From: Pohlia nutans
Lineage: Eukaryota > Streptophyta > Bryopsida > Bryales > Mniaceae
Direction: 5' to 3'
Assembly (NCBI GenBank): GCA_022496805.1
Contig: CM040094.1
Span: forward strand, 13,105,501-13,169,500
Length of the DNA: 64,000 nt
A model generated the notes under the pieces. That model worked only from the letters and a program-made list of their open reading frames with translations, was not told the DNA's origin and did not search any database. Shown in pieces: positions 12,130 through 24,100 of this stretch (positions are counted from its first letter, which is position 1; the number at the start of each line of letters is the position of its first letter). The position numbers and the translations under genes were made by a program.

Positions 12130-15100
12130 ATGGCTGAGTCAAAAAATGCCGTGATTGTAAATCCTTCATTCAATTGGGGCTCTGACCATGGCTGGCAGCC
12201 TCTTTGCTGCTCCTTGTCCATCACCGACAAACCCTGTCAACGTGGACCTCCACCAAGTGGGTACCCATTTTATTGCGTAGCACACACCCGGACTCAAGCT
12301 TGGCAGGGTATTGCACAGGATATCACTGACCGCTTGAAGGTAACATACTCATCTATTGAACCTCATGACAAATTTTTTCTAACAGTTTTCTGTAATTGTT
12401 CAAAGTTATTTGTTTTTGACCGACATATGCAATGCTCTTCATTGATTCCGGTGATATAAAATTTAGTCCTATCAGCATTATATCATTGATTGAATTCGTT
12501 ATTTTAAAACCATGGATCCTTCATCCTTTAGGGGTTGATTGTACCAGATTGACTGAATTTGTTATTTTAAAACCAAGAATCCATCATCCTTTAGGGATTG
12601 ATTGTATCAAAGTGGGGTGTTGTTGACTTTTGTGTTGAGGTGTACTTTAATTCTATCAAAGTGGAGGTGTTGAGATATCCTTTAATTGTATTAGAGCGGG
12701 GGTTGTCGACTCTGTGTCGGTAAAATAGTAGGGATCAATGGAAAATTATTCAACATATGGGTGACTTTGATTGAGCTTCAGGAATTTAGTACACACGGTT
12801 TTTAAACAGTTTCCGAGTGACAATCAAAATTTCATGGGTTACTATATTTTTCACACAGATTCTGCACAGATTTTGCACTTTGTTAGATAACAAAAAAGTG
12901 TCATGTGAATTCAATGCATAATTACCACGAAATCCGTGTAGAATCCGTGCGAAAAATGTACGAACCCATGAAATATCGAATGTTGCACGGAAATCGTTAA
13001 AAACCAGTGAGGTCCTACATTCCTGATGGGCAAGCTGTGGGTGTTGAAAAGGCTTTTTTTTTTTTTTTTTTTTTTGTTGGGGTTTTTTTTGGTTGGAATA
13101 GAGTTGAGTTGAGTGAGGTTGGTTTTGTTGTGCTATTGATGAAGCGCCTTAATTTCTTGTCTAGGCAGGTGTGGAGTACAAAGTGGAAGCCAGCGTTTCC
13201 ATTGCTGGCCCTGTGGAGGTAGCTGATGTGCGGGTTACGCTCAAGCAAGAAAATGCTCAGGGGGAGGCCACTTACACCACTCTGGCCAGGTGCACTTCTT
13301 TAACCCCAAGAAGCCCAAATTGGGCCTCATGTATTTAATAGCAGTTTTGAATAGGTCCTATGTAGACTTCCTTTTATTCAAATTTATTTGTACTTTAATG
13401 AACGCATGTATTGTTCTTCACTAGGGGTTGTCACACATCCTTTGAGAATGAAACTTCTTTGAAGAATAATAGAAAAGAGGAACCAATAAGACACATTCTC
13501 CATGAAGAAAGTGTGACACTCCCTTTGTGTTATGTGGAGAATGAGTACGGAGAATAGAGGTTGTTAGTTGGTCACACATCCTCCAAGCATGGGCCGTTCT
13601 CCATTATCCATTCTTCATGCCCATTCTTCACCCATGGAAGAGAAGAATGAAATTTCTCAATCTTCAGAGAATGGGCCCTCCGCCATTCAAGGAGAGTGAG
13701 AATGGGGTGGAGGATGTGTGACAACCCCTACTGATTCCATTGATATAAAATGTGGTCCTATTTGAATTATATTTTTCACAATATAATCCGTCAGTTTAGA
13801 ACTACGAATCCTTGGACCTTTAACCCCTAAACTTCCCAGCGTCCAATTGGATCACGAGTAGATTCAAAGCCTTGTAATTTTCATCAAAGTCACCATTGCA
13901 AGCTTATTAAGTTTTCTATCAATTAAAGTAAATCTCTTGTGATGGGGAGATGTTGATAATATTCGAGAGGCCTCCGAATGCAAGTATGTCAAATTTGTTG
14001 GGTAGATTTTATGCTTGCAATGGACCTCTCATCTACACCTCAACCATGCTAATATCTATTTTTAAGGCTAGCATCTACTTCTGTTCAAAGGATTGGTATG
14101 TTTAGGGGTTAAGGGTTAACATCCGTTTTGAAATATATACATCACAAAAAGACTACAAAGCACTTCATGTTAAGTTAATAGACCTATCATAATCCTCATG
14201 TCGATGTCAATGTAAATGATGTCAGTTTAACGTTAGTGTGATTCTAGTGTCATTAACATTAGCTTGACAATTATTAAGTTAATATTAATTAAACATTTTC
14301 TTAATATCTATTAATTGATTAATATTAACTTATCATCAATAGAGAATTTTTTGAGATCTTCAGGGTTAGAAAAAATTATGGTTTACAACAAAATTTAGAT
14401 TGATTATGTTTTGCTTGGAGTGTAGTGGGTCGGCCTCAAAACAAGAGTGGACATTGCTAAAGGGCAAGATGGAAGTGAGCACGGTCCCTGTCAAAGCTTT
14501 GGTTTATTTGGAAGGGCCTCCAGCGGGGGTGGATATAATTGCTAGCTATTTCTCCATTAAGCCTCAACATGTAAGTTCCCCTTTTCCATCAATTGATTGA
14601 TTATGGCAATTAGTGGGCATCAAAATTAGTTATTACATCCATTGGACAAAAAATTCCTCTTTGAACTTACAGAAATTGTGAATGCTAGTATCCACCTCTA
14701 GAAGGCAACAAAAAAATAATAATTGGTTTCATTTTTGTTGCCATTTCTTCCAACACTAAAAGCTTCAAATATTCTATTCACCCAAACTACACCTATTTTG
14801 TGGCATCGATAACACCAAAAATTAAATTAGTAACCAACTGGCTCAATAAATGGTGTTCATCAATAGGTACAGTAATATATTAGGGCTTCTTTCTTGGTTT
14901 TTCCACTGTCAAGCAATATTTTATTCGAAATGATTAAGTGGTGACACTCTCATTTTGGAGAGCGCATGATTTTAATGCAACACTATTTCAATAAAAGGAA
15001 TAATATCATATTTTCTAATATGGTAAATATATCTAAAAGCGACCCTTTCCTTAAAGCGTCCCTAGCTCAATCTTCCATAACAAGTAGATTCCGACACCCT

Positions 15101-18100
15101 ACTATAGATGAGAATGTGCACAATCTGAACATCATCAGAGTTTAGGGTCGCTTTAAGGTCAACCTATAGTCAACACTTTGGAAATTCATAACTTATTCAT
15201 TCAGTGTCCAAATAATGCATGCTAAAGTACGTTGGAATCCTGTTGAATTTGTTATTAAGACCCACTGAAAACATTTTCTATTTTATGTGTGTAAATAGAC
15301 TTTTCAGTTGGTAAGATGGAGACTTTGGAAATTCACAACTTATTCATACAGTGTCCAAATAATGCATGCTAAAGTGCATTGGAATCCTCTTGAATTTGCT
15401 ATTAAGACCCACTAAAAACATTTTCTAGTTTTGTGTGTAATTAGGCTTTTCAGTTGGTATGATGGACACTTTGGAAATTCATATACATGTAACTTATTCA
15501 TACGGTGTCCAAATAATGCATGCTCAAGTACGTTGGAATCCTCTTGAATTTTATATTATGACGCATTGAAAATTCATATGTAACTTATTCATACGGTGTC
15601 CAAATAGTGCATGCTAAAGTACGTTGAAATCCTCTTGAATTTGCTATTAAGACCCACTGGAAATTCATATGTAACTTATTCATACGGCGTCCAAACAGTG
15701 CATGCTAAAGTACGTTGGAATCCTCTTGAATTTGCTATTAAGACGCACTGAAAACATTTTCTGTTTTATGTGTAAGGTTTTAGGCTCAGTTGAGAAGGTG
15801 GATGCTTTAAGGTATAGTTACCTTATGGGAGTTTACTTTACAGATATCTCTATGATGACTTGCAACTGTGCAGGAGGAGAGCTCCATGAGAGCGGTAGAC
15901 GTGAGAGGAAACGTGCTCGTGAATCCCACCTTCGCCACGGGAGTGCAAGGATGGGCAGGAATGGGCTGCAAAGTGATGCATTCAAAAGGCATAATTCCGG
16001 GACAAGCCAATTTTGCCATCGCGTCGGACAGGACGGCGGGGTGGCAAGGCATTGCGCAGGAAATCACTGCTCTCGTGCAACCGCATGAAACTTATCTTGT
16101 CAACGCCGTCGTCCGAACTCGCGGCGGAGAAGGCGCCGTCGATGTGTTGGCCACCGTTCGCCTTGAAGCCTCTGGAGCCTCCTCCACTCGTTACTTGCCT
16201 GTCGGAAGGTGCGCATCGTTTCTCTTTTGCCAAAATTAATTTCATTTGAAACACCCTAAACCCTAAACCCTAGACCCTAAACCTCTTATTTCATTTGAAA
16301 ACAAACTGCCCTCAACCCTCCTAATTTATTTATCTTTGCTTTTTTATCTTAACCCCTAAACGTCCCAGCGTCCAGAAACTGGATCATGAACAGATTTGAG
16401 CCTTGTAACTTTCTCATACAACCCCAGATGATTTTCATTTAAGTCACCTTTGAAAACTTATTAAATTCTCTACCAATTACAATAAATCTCTTGTGATGGA
16501 GAGCTGTTGATAATATTGGAGAGAACTCCAACTACAAATATGTTTAATTTGTTGGGTAGATTTTATGGTTGCAATGGTCTTCTCGTGTACACCTTATGTA
16601 CATCTGAGCCATGCTAATATCTACTTTTGAGTTTAGAATCTACTTTTGTTCAAAGGGTTGGTATGTTTAGGGGTTAACCCTTAAAGGACCAAGGAATCAT
16701 TGTTTTAAAATGACAGATTAAGTTGATCATATTTTGAAAAATACAAATATGATCAACTTAATTCCATAAGTATTTTTCACTAGAATCAAATGAGAGAAAT
16801 TTATATCACTAGAATCAATGAAGAATAGTGCATTTGTTGGTAAAAAAACAAACGAATTTGAACAAATGGAAGTCTACATAGAACCTACTCAAAACTGCTA
16901 TGAAAAACGTGTGGCCCAATTTGGGGCTTCTTGGTCCTGTGGGGGTTAATGTTACTCAGGGAGCCAAGTTTTCTTCTAAGGTCAACTGTGCTAATGATAT
17001 CATTTTTAAGCATTTTGAGAAGAGTGAGTTGGTGTTCTTGATTGAGCAGTTATATTTGTGAGTGAAGGACTCTTCGTTTTTTATCTTTGCACTCGTGGAG
17101 ACTTTTGGTTTTGTGTGATGGCTAAAGAATACGTTCTTTACGTGATGAAAAATACCAGACTTGATGAATGTATGATATTTTTGATGCATGGATGGTAACG
17201 CAGGGAGCCAAGTTGTCAATGATAGCAATTTTAAGTACCACTTATTCATGGTTTTAAAATGACCAATTCAATTGATTATATTGTGACAATTTTTTTTCAA
17301 ATGGGACCAAATTGAAGAACATTGCATGTGTTGGTCAATTTTGTTTTTGAATAGAATGAAGTTCACATAGGACCTACTCAAAAACACACGAGGCTCAACT
17401 TGGGCTTCTTGGTGCTTTAGGGGTTAAGTATTTTGAGTTGGTGTTCTTCTTTAGGAGTTATATTTGTGAGTGATGGACTGATAATTGATAAGCTTCTAGG
17501 GTGAAGGCCTCGAACACGGAATGGGTTATGCTGGAAGGCAAATTTCTCATGGATACACGGCCCGAAAAGGCGGTCTTCTATTTGGAAGGACCTCCTCCTG
17601 GTGTGGATCTACTAGTCTCTTCAGTTGTAATCAAGCTTGCCGACAACCCTCAGGGATCTCTTCCCAAGAAACAGGCAAGAACACTGAACATGTATTTTAT
17701 TTATTTATTTCAAGTTCAAAGTTTAGATCTAGAGCGTTTCTTGTAAGGAATTCAGCACAGGGTTTTCTTCTCCGACACATTTTTGGCAATGTCTGTTGAG
17801 TTGTCGCGTTCGTCAGGTGTCTAGTACATTAAACAACTTGGGTGAAATATGCTCGAATATCCAGGAATATTCAAAATATGGTATATTCCCAAACGAGGGG
17901 GTTTGCTGTCTGTCTTCGACGTTGTGTTGAGCTTGTCGCACAGAAAAACCCTGGTTCAGCATTTTGTTTTTCAAACCGTGTGATAACAGGGTTTTCAGTT
18001 AAACTGAAATGTTTCAGCAACGTCGTAAAAAGAATCATAGGGGAGGCCTCTGTATTATGACCATAGGAATACCTGCCAAAATTATTAATAAGGATGAATT

Positions 18101-21100
18101 TCTTTATGATGTTGTCTAAAAGCCCAGTCTAAAAGTTCCAAAATAGTTCAATTTTGAAATTTACACTTAGAAAATTCATTTTGAAGTTTCATTCACATGC
18201 TCCGATATTTCATGGGTTCGTACATCTTTCACACGGATTCTTCATGGATTTCGCACGGATTCTGCAATGTGTAGATAACGAAAAGAGTGAATGTAGAAGC
18301 CGTGCGGACTTAGTGCAAAAAACTTACGAACCCATGAAATATCGGATGTCGCACGGAAATTGTTAAAAATCCTAAATTCCTGATGCTTGTTGTGTGTATG
18401 GAAGGCTAAACTGATGCTTTGTTTTTTTTTGGGTCTGCATTGAAGGTAGAAGAAAATAGCGCCAGAATTCGAGTGCCTGAAAGCATTGTACAGAATGCAA
18501 CGTTTACAAATGGGCTTGAAAGTTGGAACATGAAAGGCTGCAGAGGATTGGTATGCAACAGCTTAGAGAAAATTCTTCCAGTGGAAGGGAAGGCGTTTGC
18601 CGTTGCAACGCAACGTACCGACACTTGGTCTGGAATTGAGCAAACAATCACCAATCGAGTGGAGCTGGAGACGATGTACGATGTGGTGGCTGTTGTTCGC
18701 ATTTCGGGCCCTTGTTCCAAGGCCACAGTGCTGGCCTCTCTTTACATCCAAGAAGCTGACCGCAGCGAGCGCTACGTCACTATGGGAAGGTTAGCCCTTA
18801 AAGGACCATAAGGCCCCCAGGGGCCTTCATGTTTTTTTTCGCAGTTTTGAGTAGGTTTTATGTAGACTTCCTTTTGATCAAATTCGTTTGTTTTTTTTGA
18901 TAAAGCATGCAATGTTCTTCACTGATTCCGGAGATATAAAATTTGGTCCAAGCTGAATTATATTTTTCACAATAAGATCATTTAAATTTGTCACTTTAAA
19001 ACCATGAATCCTTGGTCCTTTAGGGGTTAGTGTGAGAGTCACGGGGTGTTGAAATCTGGGAGTTAAACCCTAAAGGACCAAGGATTCATGGTTTTAAAAT
19101 GACGAGTTTAAACAATCATATTGTGAAAATTATAGTTTGAATGGGAACAAGTTTTATATTACTGGAATTAGCGAAGAATATTACATATGTTGAATGAATA
19201 AAAAATAAAAAATGAACAAAAAAGAACCTATATAAAAGCTACTCAAAATTACTGAAAAAAACAGGAGCCACATGGTGACCTTATGGTCCTTAACGTCCCA
19301 GGGTGTCCCTAGAATTGACAGTTTGAGAGAAATCACTATAAAGTGCTATTTTGAAGAATATTTCGGAATTATTGTACAAACGAAAGTTGTAGATATTGAA
19401 TTTTAGGTTCCATCTGTATGGTTAGATTCACCAATGTCATCATGAATATTTTATTATAAAATTTCAAAGTTATAATTAAATATTCCTCCTAAATTTGATG
19501 ACAAACAAAAGATTGATATTTTTTGAGTGAAATTTGTTGGAATGGATTTAAAATGAGATCCTCTTGAAATGTTAATTTTTTGAAGTTTTTTTGTTATTTC
19601 AATTTATGACCTCATTTTAGCAAGCCCACTTTTGAACTAAAGTCAATGCAATTTTGGCTTGGTCAACTGCTTGACATACTTCCACATTTCTAATCTAAAA
19701 AAATTACGTACCCTTGTAATCCAACCATTAGATAGGACAACAACTTCATAAAGTATTTTCAAAAAATTGAACGAGTTTCATCCATGAAATAATGTGAGTG
19801 TAGTGAGTTGGAAACTGGACGCTAGGACGATGGGACGTTGTGAGTGTGTGACATGTGTAGTGTTAGCAAGACGTGTTGGTTGCAACAACTAGGTGAAGTA
19901 ATACATCAGGAAATTAGGACCCCACAGATTTTAAACGATTCCCGTGCGACATCCGATATTTCATGGGTTTGTGTATTTTTCGCATGGATTTTGCGCTAAT
20001 TTTGCATTGATTCTGCACTTTGTTGGATAGTGAAAAAGTGAATGTAGAAGTCGTGCTGATTCAGTGCAGAATTAGCGCGAAATCTGTGCAGAATCCGTAC
20101 GAAAAAATGTACGAACCCATGAAATATCGGATGTCACACATGAATCGTTAAAAATCAGTGAGGTTCTAAATTCCTGATGCCTATAAAAATTGCTTGCAAG
20201 GTTCAAACATGTAATTGCTAATTTTGCATCTTTATGTTGATGCAGCTTAGAAGCAGACTCAAGGGAGTGGAAACAATTGAAGGGCAGGATGATATTGCTG
20301 AAAGCGCCAGCTAAAGTATCTGTTTACTTAGAGGGTCCGCCGCCCGGAACTGATCTCCTTGTGGACAGCTTTTACATCCAGCCTGCAGTGAAACCGGAGC
20401 CTGCCAAACCCCCCATCATTCCGGTAAGTATTCAGAATTCCCCAATTTTTGAACATGGTCCCTTTTTGCCATAAAACTAAAATTCAAGATAATCACAAAG
20501 TGTCTTTTGTAGTTTTTTGGTTCAAGTATTGTGAAGCCTGTTACAACACAAATATTAAAGAAATGAAATATTCTTTCAGAAGTTTTGTGTTTTTCAAAAC
20601 TGTAATGCATTATTCATAGAACCTTGAAAGTCTTGAAAGTCTTGAAGGATTATCTGCATTTTAATATTTTTGGAAATACACATTTTTTAATTTTATATTA
20701 AGCTTGTCATATTTAGTAACAGAAAAACCAAATGAACTAAATTACTTGAGCTCATTCTTAACAGTTTGGTCATTAACATTCGTGATGTGGAGTGGTGGCT
20801 TTGCGAGATCTCGGGGCTGCATTGTACTAAACATGTACGAATATACGTGAGTGCACAAAAGGGGTATTAATTCGAGCACTGCCGTATTACGTATACATAC
20901 AATAAACACATTTAGTATACTTACATGAAACATATATATATTTAAAACGGAATATATCTGTATACGAAGGTATTTAGACATACAACCTTGGGGTTTTTAG
21001 AAGGGGTCATGAACGCACGTGATTGTGAAACATAATGTAGAGTGCACCCCGGGGTGGGGTGCGAGGGTTGGACATACTGATTTTCATGCTTACCATTTTG

Positions 21101-24100
21101 TAGGAAAAGAAAGCGGCTAGTTACTAACAGGGGAAGAAGCGTTGACTCTTTTTTTTGAGCACTGCCATATTACGTATACATACATACAATAAACACATTT
21201 AGTATACTCACATTAAACATATATTTAAAACGGAATATATCTGTATACAGAGGTATTTAGACATATAACCTTGGGGTTTTAGAAGGGGTCATGAATGCAT
21301 GTGATTCTTAAACATAATGGAGAGAGCACCCTGGGGTGCGAGGGTTGGACATACTGATTTTCATGCTTGCCATTTTGTATGGAAAAGCAGGCAGTTACCG
21401 TATGTGAGGGTCAGATTCGGACAGTATTGTGTCGAAATCTAATTTCCACATCAGATTTTGAGAGGTCCACGTCACTATAAACCAATCACAAGATGACATG
21501 TGGCACTCTTCTGACAAAATGAATTAATTTATGTTGAAACTGACCATGAGGTAGGGTACTGACAGGGGTAGAAGCGTTGACTTTTTTTTTTGAGGCAGGA
21601 TCCAAAGTACGGCGTGAACATTGTGGAAAACCACAACCTACAACATGGATTGAAGCATTGGATGGGGCAAGGCAATGCACGCCTTTCCATCTGCTCAGGA
21701 GCTCCCACTTTTGTACCGCCGGCGGCGGCTCTGTCGGTGCCGGACCCGCCGCGCTTGAGCGGCAATTGCCTGGTGGCTTCCAACCGGACGCAGGTCTGGG
21801 AAGGCCCCGCTCAAACCATCACCGACAGACTGGAGCTTTTCGTGGTCTACCAAGTCTCCGCTTGGGTGCGTGTCGGTACCTGCCAGAAAGTCAACCCGCA
21901 GAAAGTCAACGTGGCGTTGGGCGTGGATGGCCAGTGGGTGACTGGCGGCGAAGTGGAGGCTGATGAATTCTCTTGGAAGGAGATCATGGGATCGTTTCGG
22001 CTGGAAACAAAACCGAAGAACGTGTTGGTGTATGCTCAAGGACCAGACCTTGGTGTAGATCTTCTGCTTGCTGGTAACTAAGCTATTACCATCCATTTTA
22101 ACCCTTAACCCCTAAAGGACCAAGGATTCATGGTTTTAAAATGACAAGTTTAAATGATCATATTGTGAAAATTATAATTTGAATGGCACCAAATTTTATA
22201 TCACTGAAATTAGTGAAGAATATTGCATATGTTGAATAATTTATTTATTTTAAATTAACAAAAAGGAATCTACATAAAACCTACTCAAAATTACTAAAAA
22301 AAACAAGAGCCACCTGGTGGGCTTATGGTCCTTTAGGGGTTAAACGTCAAGAGGACCTGGACGGGGCAACTTGGAAGGCAATCTAAATTTTTGGAGGGAA
22401 AAAAATGGCTGTAGCATTGCGGCACTTTTCAAGGAATGACCTCAGCTGCCCCAATCTCGACTCCTGTTCGCTTTGATAATTTTGATTGCTTGTCAATGAT
22501 CCCACAATCTCCCAAATGAGGCGCACATTTGGAATTTAGATCACCTTTTTAGTAGCTTTCCAACGCACCAATCCTCGCTTGATTTTGTTGAAAAAATTCA
22601 CCTTTTTCTTCATTATTCTCTCATAAATAAGCTTGCTTTGACGTTTAAGGGTTAAACAATCTGAATATGTTGGAAGACAGACCAATTTTTGAGGGAAAGA
22701 TAAATCTTAGTGGACTTGGATCAAGCATTTGTGAGGTAATAGTTAATTTGATGGTAATAGGTAATGGATGGTAACACTGAAGTACTCCATTACTTCACTA
22801 CATACCGACGTATGTTTTTGCTGATGTGTGGGTTGACTTTTGAATCTGGTGGCAGGATTGCAAATCTTTGCTGTTGATAGAAGTGCGCGAATTCCCCTCT
22901 TGAAGGCCCAAGCTGATAAGGTGAGCGTCAGATGATTTGGCATTGAAGCAATCTATTTTTTCTGTATTAGGTGTCTACTAGGTTGGCATGTGCTGGAGTC
23001 TGACACGACAATTCCAATGGTGGAACAATGATAGCTTGTATTATATAATAGATAGGTTGGCCCATGCTAGAGTCCAACACGACAGTTCCCACAATGGAAT
23101 TGTCTTTGGAAGTGTGTGTGCACAGTTTATATCCTATATATTCCCTTTGTCTTCAAATAATTGTCCTATTTAAAAAAAAGATAAACTTAATATATTATTT
23201 TTGCCCACAAAAACCGTCTCATTAATTACTCAAAAAGTGAATAGGATGTTGATAACATTACCTCTCGAAGGAGTGACTCTTTGTGGGAAAAACATTCATG
23301 ATAAAACCTATTTGAATTTTGAAATGCGAAGATTTTTGACTTGCAACTCATAGGATTTCAAAAATCTTATGAGTTGCAATGCATAATTTGTGATAAAGCC
23401 CGATTAAAAATCTCATTAGTTGCAAAATGGTCCGCCCTGCTCGAAGTGGACATGGCTCACGTTTGAAGTGTAAAGCATAGGACAATTATTTTGGGATAAA
23501 AAATGCCAACAGTAATAGATTGCTCTCTGGCATTGGCGAAAAGCGGTATTATCTTTTTATCACTGATGTTGTTCGGGTTGTGTACATTTCCTACTGAACA
23601 GATTCGGAAGCGCAATGTAGTGCTTATTCTAAAGAATCGATTTGGCCAGCCTGTTCCGCCGGGCATTTCTGTGAGGATTGAGCAGACAAGTAGGAGTTTT
23701 CCACTCGGTTCGTGCATCAGCCGTTGGAACCTGGACAACAGCAGCTACAAGGAGTTTTTTCTTCAAAACTTCAATTGGGCAGTTTTCGAGAACGAGCTCA
23801 AATGGAATTGGACTGAGCCTCAACGCGGCACGGTAAGTGCATGTTGATACCAATTGCACAATTTTTTCCGTCGATATTATTTATTTAGGGGCAGGGTTGT
23901 CTTCTTCGACACATTTTTGGCAATGTCTGTTTAGTTGTCTTGTTTGTCATTGTCGAGTTGTTTGACGGGTGTCTAGTACGTTAGACAACTTGGATGAAAT
24001 ATGCTCAAATATCCGAGAATATTGAGGTATATTTTAGAATATTTTAAGAATATGATATATTCCCAGACGAGGGGATGTGTTGTCTGTGTTTAACATCGTG

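Noticed and set aside
19290..19839. Confident call of a 550-bp TTAA element
   Set aside because: Only the outer AACGTCCCA is inverted and the right TTAA is missing; listed at low confidence only.
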